A DNA stretch of 64,000 nt from Hyphomicrobiales bacterium. GTDB lineage: Bacteria; Pseudomonadota; Alphaproteobacteria; Rhizobiales; Phreatobacteraceae. Both the position numbers and the translations under genes were made by a program. The stretch covers positions 1 through 64,000 of the forward strand of contig JAFKKV010000011.1 of assembly GCA_017304475.1 (NCBI GenBank). The letters are read 5' to 3'. Positions 8,831 to 16,626 of the stretch are shown here, piece after piece. Position 1 is the stretch's first letter, and each line of letters starts with the position of its first letter. The notes under the pieces are model-generated. The model did not search any database. It was given only the letters and a program-made list of their open reading frames with translations, and had not been told where the DNA came from.

Positions 8831-9549
8831 CACGCGACATCCACCTGGGGTGTGAACTGGTAGCCGGACGAACGGACCGTCACGATGATGCTCGGTTCGT
8901 CGGCGCCGAGGCGGATCTTGCTGCGCAGCCGGCTGACCAGGATGTCGACGCTGCGCTCATAGGGGCCGACCGCGCGGCCTTGGGTCAGGTCGACGATCTG
9001 TTCGCGGCTGAGGGTGCGGCCCGGCCTTTCGCAGAAAACGTTGAGCAGGTCGAATTCGGCGCTGGTAATGGCGATCCGCGCGCCGGTCGCATCCGTCAGG
9101 GTGCGTTGCACCGTGTCGATGGTCCAGCCGAGAAAGCGGTAATTGCGCGGCCCCTGCGGCCGGGCGGCGACCGAGCCCTCGCTGGTGCGGCGAAGCACCG
9201 CCCGGATCCGGGCCAGCAATTCGCGCGGATTGAACGGCTTGGCGACATAATCGTCGGCGCCGATCTCCAGCCCGACGATGCGGTCGAGATCCTCGCTGCG
9301 GGCCGACAGCATGATGATCGGAATGGCGCTGGCCGCCCGCGCCCTCCGGCACAGGCTCAATCCGTCCTCGCCGGGCAGCATGATGTCGAGGATCAGGAGG
9401 TCGAAACGATTGTCGGCGAGCAGGCGGTCGAATTCGCGCCCATCCGGGGCGACCGTCACCCGGAAGTTGTTGGTGCGCAGGTAGCGCGTCAGAAGCTTGC
9501 TGATCTCGTTGTCGTCTTCGACGATCAGAATGTGCGGCTGAGTGGACAT
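8830..9549 (-). CDS. OmpR/PhoB-family response regulator
   Basis: A 239-residue transcription regulator. The receiver domain has the acidic pair (ILIVEDDNE), the phospho-acceptor Asp in LLILDIMLPGEDG, the Thr/Ser position (IIMLSARSE) and the Lys in YVAKPFNPREL. The C-terminal winged helix is of the OmpR type (AEFDLLNVFCERPGRTLSREQI and SVDILVSRLRSKI). The start is taken at the ATG at 9549; the open frame upstream lacks support. It is translated with the kinase downstream. The divergent intergenic region holds repeated TGTTTCC half-sites that look like its own binding sites. Confidence 0.93.
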   Translation of the reverse strand: MSTQPHILIVEDDNEISKLLTRYLRTNNFRVTVAPDGREFDRLLADNRFDLLILDIMLPGEDGLSLCRRARAASAIPIIMLSARSEDLDRIVGLEIGADDYVAKPFNPRELLARIRAVLRRTSEGSVAARPQGPRNYRFLGWTIDTVQRTLTDATGARIAITSAEFDLLNVFCERPGRTLSREQIVDLTQGRAVGPYERSVDILVSRLRSKIRLGADEPSIIVTVRSSGYQFTPQVDVA

Positions 9550-9593
9550 GGCTGTCTTATCGCGCGGTGAATTGGTCCCTGGGATAAATTTAT

Positions 9594-9652
9594 TGTTTCC
9601 GGTTGTTTCCATTTGGGACAGGGAGAAAACCGGAAACATATGCGGAAATCAT
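9594..9652. promoter_or_regulatory. Probable response-regulator operator: paired direct and inverted TGTTTCC repeats
   Basis: TGTTTCC occurs at 9594-9600 and again at 9604-9610, ten bases apart, the direct-repeat spacing typical of OmpR/PhoB-family sites. TGTTTCCGGTT (9594-9604) is matched perfectly inverted as AACCGGAAACA (9628-9638), and CGGAAA recurs at 9643-9648. The cluster lies in the divergent gap between the response regulator gene (start 9549) and the gene starting at 9734, so it could control both. The repeats are directly seen; the binding protein is inferred. Confidence 0.6.
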
Positions 9653-9733
9653 GGTTAGCATTGCTTAACGCGTAGACCCCTTTCTTCCGACTGATTGTAG
9701 CTGCGTATCGGTTCAGGGGAATTGGAGGGTCAC

Positions 9734-10315
9734 ATGACCTCGGTATCATCCGCATCATCATTCCAGCATGTGCGTACATCACCGCGCGAGCGGCTGCAAA
9801 ACGAACTGACGTCCGAAGTGTCTTCCGGTCAGGTCAGTGCCGGCGACCAGGACGCCTTGTCGAGCGCGCTGGATTCCATCGATCAGGCGCTGACCTCCGA
9901 ACGTTCGTCCGACACGTCGGGCCAGCGCCTGTCGCCACAGGACATGAAGAAGAAGATCGACGGCCTGATCGACCAGCAGACCAGCTCGGGCGCGCTCACC
10001 ACGGACCAGGCGAACGAACTGAAGCAGGTCTTCCAGAACACCTTCGGCAAGGGCCATCACGGCGGCCATGGCGGCGTCGGCGGCCCGCCGCCCGGACCTC
10101 CGCCGAGCGACCCGTCGAGCCAGGACGGCTCCGCGTCGAGCGACCCGACGACCACCTTGGCGGGTGCGGCGTCGTCGTCGTCGGACATTTCGAGCCTGGT
10201 GCAGGACTTCCTGAAGCAGCTGCAGGACAATCTGTCGAAATCGACGAGCTATGGCGCCGACGGCTCCAAGCCGTCGTCGACGACCATTGCCCTGATGATC
10301 AACCAGACCGCCTGA
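9734..10315 (+). CDS. Ser/Gly/Pro-rich protein of unknown function, likely in the adjacent two-component regulon
   Basis: A 193-residue protein of low-complexity character. It has no signal peptide or membrane segment that I can see. The N-terminal half carries two related helical units, each with the pattern SSG-x-L/V-(x)4-DQ-x3-L (around residues 28-45 and 83-105). They are followed by a His/Gly/Pro-rich linker (HHGGHGGVGGPPPGPPP) and a Ser/Asp-rich stretch, then a final helix with LVQDFLKQLQDNL. GGAGGG (9724-9729) precedes ATG 9734. The gene diverges from the response regulator across the TGTTTCC operator, suggesting co-regulation. The helical repeats resemble EF-hand-like modules but lack convincing calcium loops. 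Function unknown. Confidence 0.75.
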   Translation: MTSVSSASSFQHVRTSPRERLQNELTSEVSSGQVSAGDQDALSSALDSIDQALTSERSSDTSGQRLSPQDMKKKIDGLIDQQTSSGALTTDQANELKQVFQNTFGKGHHGGHGGVGGPPPGPPPSDPSSQDGSASSDPTTTLAGAASSSSDISSLVQDFLKQLQDNLSKSTSYGADGSKPSSTTIALMINQTA

Positions 10316-10322
10316 ACAGCCC

Positions 10323-10348
10323 GGCTCCCGGCCGCGCGTCCGGGAGCC
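10323..10348 (+). terminator. GC-rich hairpin, probable terminator
   Basis: GGCTCCCGG (10323-10331) pairs perfectly with CCGGGAGCC (10340-10348) around an eight-base loop, seven bases after the stop of the preceding gene. There is no clear T run, so its efficiency is uncertain. Confidence 0.6.
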
Positions 10349-10457
10349 GCAACGGCGAACAGGCCGCCTCGGCATCACCGATTCGTGAGGCCCAGGGGGT
10401 AACGGCTTGCGGCCGGGCGCCGTATGGCATCACATCTGAACGATGTGGAGCCCCAGC

Positions 10458-11333
10458 ATGCCGCCGTGGAACGATCGAGCCGGACGCCTATCCGTTCTCA
10501 AGCTGGTCTTTTTCCTCGGCATCCTCGCGCCCGGCGCCTGGCTCCTGTGTCAGGCGCTGGCCGGGACGCTGGGCTCCAAGCCGGTAACCGAGGCGATCCA
10601 CCAGTCCGGCGACTGGACGGTTCGGCTCCTGCTGGTCTCGCTGGCGGTCACCCCGTTCCGCTATGCGCTCGACTGGCCCAAGCTGATCCTCATCCGCCGC
10701 ATGGTCGGGGTCGCCGCGCTCGCCTATGTCGTCATTCACCTGGGGCTCTATGTCGTCGACCAGGGTTACGATCTCGCCAAGGTGACGAGCGAAATCGTCA
10801 GGCGTTTCTACCTCACCATCGGTTTCGTCGCGCTTGTCGGGCTGGCGGTTCTCGCCGCGACCTCGACGGATGCCATGATCAAGCGGATCGGCGCCGTCAG
10901 GTGGAACCGGCTGCACCAGATCGTCTACGGTCTGACGGTGCTGGCGCTGCTGCACTTCTTTCTGCAGAGCAAGATCGACGTCACCGAGCCGAGCCTGATG
11001 GCCGGGCTGTTCCTCTGGCTGATCGGCTTTCGCCTGATGCGCCGTTTCGCGGTCAGGATCGCGCCGTGGCAGCTCGTCGGCCTGGCGGCCGTGGCCGCCA
11101 TCGCCACCGCCTTGCTGGAGACGCTGTGGTACGCGACCATGACCGGGGTCATGGCCTCGCGCGTCTTCATGGCCAATTTCTCCATCGATATCGGCTTGAG
11201 GCCGGCCGCCTGGGTGCTCGTCGCTGGCCTCGCCATTGCCGGCATCAACGCCTTGCGCCGCTTGACCGGCGAACCGGACCGTGGTCGCGGTCGCCGCCGA
11301 TCGCCCGAACCTGTCGCCAGCGCGGCCGAATGA
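10458..11333 (+). CDS. msrQ: MsrQ/YedZ-type heme-binding membrane subunit
   Basis: A 291-residue ferric-reductase-like membrane protein with about six transmembrane helices. MsrQ is a b-heme protein that passes electrons to the periplasmic methionine sulfoxide reductase MsrP. Conserved features seen are the TPFRYAL turn after helix 2, the heme-binding His in VVIHLGLYV, the WNRLHQIVYGL motif and LLHFFLQSK. ATG 10458 is preferred over 10443 because GGAG (10447-10450) sits seven bases upstream. No msrP gene is in the window: the next gene, 30 bases downstream, encodes the cytosolic-type MsrB instead, an unusual pairing. Confidence 0.88.
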   Translation: MPPWNDRAGRLSVLKLVFFLGILAPGAWLLCQALAGTLGSKPVTEAIHQSGDWTVRLLLVSLAVTPFRYALDWPKLILIRRMVGVAALAYVVIHLGLYVVDQGYDLAKVTSEIVRRFYLTIGFVALVGLAVLAATSTDAMIKRIGAVRWNRLHQIVYGLTVLALLHFFLQSKIDVTEPSLMAGLFLWLIGFRLMRRFAVRIAPWQLVGLAAVAAIATALLETLWYATMTGVMASRVFMANFSIDIGLRPAAWVLVAGLAIAGINALRRLTGEPDRGRGRRRSPEPVASAAE

Positions 11334-11363
11334 CCATATGACTGTGCGAAACGGAGACCCGCG

Positions 11364-11783
11364 ATGACCCGCACCGCCGAACACGCCGCCCATGCTTTCC
11401 CCGTGACCCATAGCGACGAGGAGTGGCGCCGCCTGCTGACACCGGAGCAATATGCGGTGCTGCGCGGCCATGGCACCGAGCGTCCCGGCAGCTGCGCGCT
11501 GAATTACGAGAAGCGCGCCGGCACGTTCTCCTGCGTCGGCTGCGGCCAGGACCTGTTCGTTTCGGGCAAGAAGTTCGAAAGCGGCACCGGCTGGCCGAGC
11601 TTCGACCGGCCGGTCGAGGGTTCGGTCGAGGAGACCGTCGACCGCGGCTATGGCATGGTGCGCACCGAGGTGCATTGCAGCAATTGTGGCGGCCATCTCG
11701 GCCATGTCTTCCCCGACGGCCCGCCGCCGACCGGCCTGCGCTATTGCATCAACGGCGTGGCGATGAACTTCAAGCCGGCCTGA
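11364..11783 (+). CDS. msrB: Peptide-methionine (R)-S-oxide reductase
   Basis: A 139-residue MsrB, which reduces methionine-R-sulfoxide in proteins. Two zinc-binding CxxC pairs are seen (CVGCGQ and CSNCGGH), together with the substrate-binding segment SGTGWPSFDRP and the catalytic cysteine in RYCINGVAMNF. There is no signal peptide, so it should be cytoplasmic. It sits 30 bases behind msrQ on the same strand and is likely co-transcribed, linking two parts of methionine sulfoxide repair that work in different compartments. Confidence 0.95.
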   Translation: MTRTAEHAAHAFPVTHSDEEWRRLLTPEQYAVLRGHGTERPGSCALNYEKRAGTFSCVGCGQDLFVSGKKFESGTGWPSFDRPVEGSVEETVDRGYGMVRTEVHCSNCGGHLGHVFPDGPPPTGLRYCINGVAMNFKPA

Positions 11784-11807
11784 TCGGCACGTGGCGGATA
11801 TCAGGCC

Positions 11808-11945
11808 AGGCCCGGGCAAGACGATGTGTAAAGCTCGCGGCCTGCTGGTTTCACGTCGCGCGCTCCAAGTCTGGCGATCTGGCGCGCATTGCTTCAAGGG
11901 CAAACTTCGTCCTGGCCGGGCTTGTCCCGGCCACCCACGAATTCA
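11808..11945. repeat. REP-like palindromic repeat cassette ('VPGIHEF' family), copy 1
   Basis: The right unit, 11908-11945, reads CGTCCTGGCCGGGCTTGTCC and continues through CGGCCACCCACGAATTCA. A partial inverted unit (GCCCGGGCAAGACGATGTGT) is at 11808-11827. The same arrangement, two units facing each other about 100 bases apart, occurs at 50986-51138. Other units are at 38731-38913. Each contains a CCGGGCTTGTCCCGG-type dyad and ends in CACGAATTC. Reading frames through them give short VPGIHEF or SPGTT peptides, which are not genes. Confidence 0.75.
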
Positions 11946-11985
11946 GTCCCACACGAGCGACCAAGTCCAATCGCGAGACGGCCCA

Positions 11986-12864
11986 TCAAGCGGCGTAATA
12001 GCCGGACTGGCCGATATCGGTGACGAGGTCCGGCCCGGTCGGCCGCCAGTCGAGCCATGATCGCGTGCGCTCGCTCGACGCCGGCATGTCCGCGCCGGCG
12101 AACGCGGCGAACCAGCCGAAATGCTCATGGCCACGCGGCTCGACCGGCAGGCCGAGCCGGCGGCCGATCACCGCGGCGATATCCTTGAACGCCACGCCTT
12201 CGTCGGCGATCGCATGATAGGCCGGTTCGGTGGCACCTTGCTCGATCACCAGCCGGTAGAGGCGGGCGGCGTCCAGCCGGTGCACGCCGGGCCAGCGGTT
12301 CAGGCCCTCGCCGATATAGGCCGACACGCCCTTGTCGCGCGCCATGCCGATCAGGATCGGGATGAAGCCGTGGTCGCCCATGCCATGGACCGACGGCGCG
12401 AGCCGGACGGTCGTGGCGCGTATGCCGCGTTCCGCCAGCGCCCGGGCGGCCGCTTCGGATCTGCGCGGAAAGGACGGATCGGACGGCGGCACGTCCGCTT
12501 CCGTCGCAACCCGCCCCGGCGCCAGCCGCGCGAGGCCCGAGGTGACGATGAGCGGGCGATTGGACCCTTCCAGTGCATTCCCCAGGGTCTCGATGGCGCG
12601 CTGGTCCTGCCGGGCGTTCTCGGCGAACCTTGAGAAGTCGTGATTGAACGCGGTGTGGATCACCGCATCCGCCACCGAGGCGGCGTCGCGCAACGTGTCG
12701 AGATCGTCGAGCGTGCCGTGCAGCACCTGCGCGCCGGTGGCGCCGAGCGCGGCGGCCTTGTCCGCGGAACGGGCGAGCCCCGTCACCTGGTGGCCGGCGC
12801 CGACCAGTTCCTTCACCACCGCCGAGCCGACCCAGCCGGTGGCTCCCGTTACGAATACGCGCAT
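11986..12864 (-). CDS. NAD(P)-dependent SDR/epimerase-type oxidoreductase
   Basis: A 292-residue atypical/extended short-chain dehydrogenase. The dinucleotide motif TGATGWVGSAV starts at residue 7, followed by GHQVTGLARS and a VADAVIHTAF segment typical of the NAD-dependent epimerase/DUF1731-like families. The catalytic Tyr-Lys pair is not obvious in canonical spacing, so the chemistry is unclear. It is divergent from an HTH regulator gene across a 102-base gap; such pairs usually mean that the regulator controls the oxidoreductase. Its 3' end abuts a repeat cassette. Confidence 0.85.
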   Translation of the reverse strand: MRVFVTGATGWVGSAVVKELVGAGHQVTGLARSADKAAALGATGAQVLHGTLDDLDTLRDAASVADAVIHTAFNHDFSRFAENARQDQRAIETLGNALEGSNRPLIVTSGLARLAPGRVATEADVPPSDPSFPRRSEAAARALAERGIRATTVRLAPSVHGMGDHGFIPILIGMARDKGVSAYIGEGLNRWPGVHRLDAARLYRLVIEQGATEPAYHAIADEGVAFKDIAAVIGRRLGLPVEPRGHEHFGWFAAFAGADMPASSERTRSWLDWRPTGPDLVTDIGQSGYYAA

Positions 12865-12909
12865 GTGCTCAAATCTCCGAAAGTCGATGGGAGCATTGTC
12901 GCCGCGCGC

Positions 12910-12948
12910 CTTATCCGGTTAAAGTAGTGATCTTATCCCGGTATAACG
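12910..12948. promoter_or_regulatory. Repeated CTTATCC half-sites between divergent SDR and HTH genes
   Basis: CTTATCC followed by a CGG or GG trinucleotide occurs twice in direct orientation, about 21 bases (two helical turns) apart, in the divergent gap between the SDR gene (start 12864) and the regulator gene (start 12967). This is a plausible site for the adjacent HTH protein. Only the repeat is observed; binding is inferred. Confidence 0.35.
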
Positions 12949-12966
12949 GCTAACAGGATGCCGGCC

Positions 12967-13809
12967 ATGTCGGATGGCAATTCGCTCGGTCTCTATCTCA
13001 GGAACCGGCGCACCAAACTCGATCCCGCCTCGTTCGGTTTCGCCGGTGGTCGGCGACGGACCGCCGGCCTGCGTCGCGAGGAGGTGGCGCAGCGCGCCAA
13101 TATCAGCGCCACCTGGTACACGTGGCTGGAGCAGGGGCGCGGCGGCAGTCCTTCGGCCGATGTGCTCGACCGGATCGCGCGGGCGCTGACGCTGACCGAG
13201 GTCGAGCGTGAACATCTGTTCCTGCTCGGTCTCGGCCGCCCTCCCGAAGTCCGCTATCGGGGCAGCGACCCGATCACGCCGCGGCTGCAGCGCCTGCTCG
13301 ACGTGCTCACCTATAGCCCGGCGATCGTCCGGACGGCGACCTGGGACGTCGTCGCCTGGAACCGCGCGGCCGCGGCCGTGCTCACCGACTATGGCGCGCT
13401 GCCGCCCGACCGGCGCAATATCCTGCGCCTGATCTTCTGCGATCCGCGGGTGCGCGCCGCCCAGTTCGATTGGCAAAGTATCGCCCGTTTCGTCGTCGGA
13501 GCCTTCCGGATCGATGCCGCGCGCGCGGGCGCCGACGCCGAGGTGGCGCCGCTGGTCGAGGAGCTCTGCCAGGCAAGCCCGGAATTCGCTTCGATGTGGC
13601 GCGACAATGACGTCAGGGCCCATGGCGACGGCACCAAGCGGCTGCGCCATCCCCGGCTCGGGCCGATCGCATTGGAATATTCCGCCTTCGCGGTGGACGG
13701 CCGGCCGGATCTCAGCCTGATCGTCTACAATCCGGCGACAGCGGCTGACCGGAGGCTCGTCCTGTCCCTGGTGGAAGCACGGACCGGGGCCGACGAGATC
13801 GCGGACTGA
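12967..13809 (+). CDS. XRE-type HTH regulator with MmyB-like ligand domain
   Basis: A 280-residue regulator. An N-terminal helix-turn-helix (about residues 5-75) carries the family signature RRRTAGLRREEVAQRANIS followed by WYTWLEQGRG. The C-terminal MmyB-like domain (PAS-related, fatty-acid-binding in the solved member) spans about residues 100-270, with the typical WDVVAWNRAAAAVL and RNILRLIF segments. ATG 12967 has AGGA eight bases upstream; ATG 12958 is an alternative. It diverges from the SDR gene, its likely target. Confidence 0.88.
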   Translation: MSDGNSLGLYLRNRRTKLDPASFGFAGGRRRTAGLRREEVAQRANISATWYTWLEQGRGGSPSADVLDRIARALTLTEVEREHLFLLGLGRPPEVRYRGSDPITPRLQRLLDVLTYSPAIVRTATWDVVAWNRAAAAVLTDYGALPPDRRNILRLIFCDPRVRAAQFDWQSIARFVVGAFRIDAARAGADAEVAPLVEELCQASPEFASMWRDNDVRAHGDGTKRLRHPRLGPIALEYSAFAVDGRPDLSLIVYNPATAADRRLVLSLVEARTGADEIAD

Positions 13810-13937
13810 CCCTTGCGCGGCCGGATCCGCCTCAGGAAGGACCCATTTTCTCCCGATCGTCGCCCGGGCGGCGAAGCCAAGTTCGACGGCAAGGCGTGGC
13901 GACCGTGTCGATCCCGGCGAGGCGAGGTTGGTTTTCC

Positions 13938-14828
13938 ATGGTGGCTCGATCCATCCGTTCCGGTGCGCTCATGACGGTCCCCGGTCTCGCCACGGCGCTG
14001 CTCGTCGCGGCCATCGCGTCGAACCTGTCGCCGGCCTCGGCCCAAGCCGTGCCGGCACCCGAAGAGCCATCGGTCACGGCGGGCGCCCCGGTCTGGGTGA
14101 CGACGATGCAGCGACTCAAGACCATGGTCTATGAGAGCCCCGGCCGCTCCGCCCATCCCGTCCTTGTCGTGGTGGCCCATGGCGATTCGCCCAGCCAGCC
14201 GCCCACCTATCACTATCGCTTCGCGGCCAGGGCCGCGGCCTGGCTGCCGGACGTGGTGGCCGCGGCGATTCTCCGGCCCGGCTATAGCGACGGCGAGGAT
14301 CGCTCGGACGGCCTGCGCGGTGAGACGACGGGTGACAATTACACGCCCGAGGTGGTCGACGCCGTGGCGACCGCGATCTCCGACCTGCGGCGCCGCTATC
14401 ATCCACGCTATGTGGTGCTGGTCGGCCATTCCGGCGGCGCGGCGATCATGGCCAACCTGCTGGGCGAAAGAGGCGCGGTGGCCGATGCCGCCCTGCTCGT
14501 ATCCTGCCCCTGTGACGTCCCGGCCTGGCGCCGGCATATGCAGAAGCTCAGGGGTGGGGCGATCTGGGAGCGCCCGGAGCGCTTTCTGTCGCCGCAGGCC
14601 CTGGTCGGCGGTGTCGCCGCCTCGACCAGGATCGCGATGCTGGTCGGCGCCAATGACCAGACCACGCCGCCATTCCTGACTGAGGCCTATGCCGAAGCTC
14701 TGCGCGGCCGCGGCGTGGCGACCGAGGTGACGGTCGCTCCCGACCTCGAGCACAATATCCTGCTGCACGAGATGGCAATGCGCCGCCTCAAGGACATGGT
14801 CGCGGCGGCTCCGCCCCGGCCTCAGTGA
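13938..14828 (+). CDS. Secreted alpha/beta hydrolase
   Basis: A 296-residue protein. The start at ATG 13938 gives a clean signal peptide: basic MVARSIRS, a hydrophobic core, then ASAQA for cleavage. The mature domain shows an alpha/beta hydrolase order: oxyanion region VVVAHGDSPSQ, nucleophile elbow VGHSGGAAIM (Ser), an Asp in LVGANDQTTPP and a terminal His in DLEHNILLHE. It is probably a periplasmic esterase or dienelactone hydrolase-like enzyme; the substrate is unknown. An upstream GTG in frame (13896) would disrupt the signal peptide, so it is not used. There is no obvious operon partner. Confidence 0.8.
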   Translation: MVARSIRSGALMTVPGLATALLVAAIASNLSPASAQAVPAPEEPSVTAGAPVWVTTMQRLKTMVYESPGRSAHPVLVVVAHGDSPSQPPTYHYRFAARAAAWLPDVVAAAILRPGYSDGEDRSDGLRGETTGDNYTPEVVDAVATAISDLRRRYHPRYVVLVGHSGGAAIMANLLGERGAVADAALLVSCPCDVPAWRRHMQKLRGGAIWERPERFLSPQALVGGVAASTRIAMLVGANDQTTPPFLTEAYAEALRGRGVATEVTVAPDLEHNILLHEMAMRRLKDMVAAAPPRPQ

Positions 14829-14912
14829 CGCCGCCTCGGTAAAACATTGCTTCCGCTTCACCGATTCGCATGAGATGTCAGGGTGTCGCCTGACATCTCG
14901 CGAGGGATCGAC

Positions 14913-15470
14913 ATGCCCGTGGAAGAGCCGGCCGGTCCTCCCGAGGTCTTCAACCGCGACCTCGCTCTGATCGATGTCGCGCGCGTCATCGTCTCCGCGG
15001 CGCTCACCATCGGCTCGGTCCTGCTGACCGCTTTCGGTTTCGTCGAGCGCGTCGTCGGCATCGACAAGATCGCCACCGACAAGCGTTATGCGCTGCTGGC
15101 GCTGATGCCCGGCGCGGCGGCGCTGGCTTTCCTCGCCAGCGCCCGTTCGCTCGGCGCGATCTACGACGTGACGGTGCCGGCGCGCCGGGTCTCCACGCTG
15201 AAGCGGATGCTGCTGCGGGCCGGCGACCTCTCCGGCGCCTATGGCCTTTTCGCTTTGGTCATTTCGACGCTTGTCGGGGTGGCGACCGTCATCGCCGTCG
15301 CCCTCTATGTCGACCTGAAGATGATCGCGGCCTCGGTCATTGCCGGCGTCGCCGCTTTCCTGGTCGCCATGTTCGGCCTCTTGACCCGCACGTCGCGCAG
15401 CCGCCGCCTGACCGATGTCACGCTGGCGGTGGCGATCGTCATGGTGATGCTGCTCGACCTCGTCACCTGA
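14913..15470 (+). CDS. Four-helix membrane protein, unknown function
   Basis: A 185-residue protein with four predicted transmembrane helices (about residues 22-46, 60-80, 110-135 and 138-175 including a final LAVAIVMVMLLDLV segment). It is preceded by GAGGG and starts at ATG 14913. The N-terminal 20 residues are acidic and proline rich. I do not recognise a named family. The gene stands alone and converges with the sugar transporter operon across a strong hairpin. Confidence 0.7.
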   Translation: MPVEEPAGPPEVFNRDLALIDVARVIVSAALTIGSVLLTAFGFVERVVGIDKIATDKRYALLALMPGAAALAFLASARSLGAIYDVTVPARRVSTLKRMLLRAGDLSGAYGLFALVISTLVGVATVIAVALYVDLKMIAASVIAGVAAFLVAMFGLLTRTSRSRRLTDVTLAVAIVMVMLLDLVT

Positions 15471-15493
15471 GCGGGGCGGGGCCGCCGCCCCGC
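15471..15493. terminator. Strong GC hairpin between convergent genes
   Basis: GCGGGGCGG (15471-15479) and CCGCCCCGC (15485-15493) form a perfect nine-base-pair stem with a five-base loop. It begins immediately after the stop of the membrane protein gene and lies 22 bases beyond the 3' end of the convergent transporter operon, so it could serve both directions. Confidence 0.7.
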
Positions 15494-15515
15494 CATGCCC
15501 GACACATGCGGTCTC

Positions 15516-16616
15516 CTACAGCACCAGACCGCTCGCCCCGTCGATCAGGTGCATGTGGTTGAGGTCGGCGGCGAGCCGCATCGCCTCGCCGTCGCGCGCG
15601 CCGGCATTCGGCGAGACCCGGCCGCACAACTGGGTGCCCTCGATGGCGAAATAGACCAGGGTCTCGTTGCCCATGGGCTCGATGACGTCGAGCTTGACCT
15701 GGAACGGCTCCTTGCCGGCCGCCATATGCGGGTCGGTCTCGGTGATATGCTCGGGCCTCAGTCCCAGCAGCAGGCTGTCCTTGCCGGCATGGGGCCGGTA
15801 GCGGGCGGCCTTCGATTCCGGAATGGCGAGCGCGATCGTGTCGGTCAGCCTGACGCGCAGGCCACCGCTGGCCTCCTCGATGCGGGCCGGGACGAAATTC
15901 ATCGCCGGCGAGCCGATGAAGCCCGCGACGAAGCGCGTCTTCGGCGCGTGATAGAGTTCGTTGGGCGGGCCGATCTGCTCGATCCGGCCGTGGTTCATCA
16001 CCACCACGCGGTCGGCGAGCGTCATCGCCTCGACCTGGTCGTGGGTCACGTAGACGGTGGTGGTGCGCACCTTCAGATGCACCTTCTTGATCTCGGTGCG
16101 CATCTGCACGCGCAGCTTGGCGTCGAGGTTCGACAGCGGCTCGTCGAACAGGAAGACCTTGGGGTGGCGCACGATGGCGCGGCCCATGGCGACGCGCTGG
16201 CGCTGGCCGCCGGACAAGGCCTTGGGCTTGCGGTTCAGCAGTTCGGTGATGTCGAGAATGCGCGCGGCCTCGTCGACCCGCTCCTTGATCTCGGCCTTGG
16301 GGAAGCGCTTCAACCTGAGCCCGAAGGACATGTTTTCGGCCACCGTCATATGCGGATAGAGCGCGTAGTTCTGGAACACCATGGCGATGTCCCGGTCCTT
16401 CGGCGGCACGTCGTTGACCACGTCGCCGTCAATGGCGATCTCGCCGTCGGAAATCTCCTCGAGTCCGGCGATCATCCTCAGGGTGGTCGACTTGCCGCAG
16501 CCGGAGGGCCCGACCAGCACGACGAATTCATGGTCGGCGATATCGAGATTGATGCCGCGCACGGCCTCCACGTCGTCATAGCGCTTGACGATATTGCTCA
16601 GGGTCACACCTGCCAT
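15516..16616 (-). CDS. Carbohydrate ABC transporter ATP-binding protein (MalK/UgpC type)
   Basis: A 366-residue ATPase of a CUT1-family sugar importer. It has Walker A GPSGCGKST (about 37-45), the Q loop MVFQNYALYPH, signature LSGGQRQRVAMGRAI, Walker B VFLFDEPLSNLDA and the switch His in VYVTHDQVEA. A C-terminal TOBE/OB regulatory domain follows (about 235-366), as in MalK and UgpC. It is the last gene of a four-gene minus-strand operon: binding protein, two permeases, ATPase. Which sugar or polyol is moved cannot be told. Confidence 0.93.
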   Translation of the reverse strand: MAGVTLSNIVKRYDDVEAVRGINLDIADHEFVVLVGPSGCGKSTTLRMIAGLEEISDGEIAIDGDVVNDVPPKDRDIAMVFQNYALYPHMTVAENMSFGLRLKRFPKAEIKERVDEAARILDITELLNRKPKALSGGQRQRVAMGRAIVRHPKVFLFDEPLSNLDAKLRVQMRTEIKKVHLKVRTTTVYVTHDQVEAMTLADRVVVMNHGRIEQIGPPNELYHAPKTRFVAGFIGSPAMNFVPARIEEASGGLRVRLTDTIALAIPESKAARYRPHAGKDSLLLGLRPEHITETDPHMAAGKEPFQVKLDVIEPMGNETLVYFAIEGTQLCGRVSPNAGARDGEAMRLAADLNHMHLIDGASGLVL

Positions 16617-16626
16617 TGTTTCCTCT

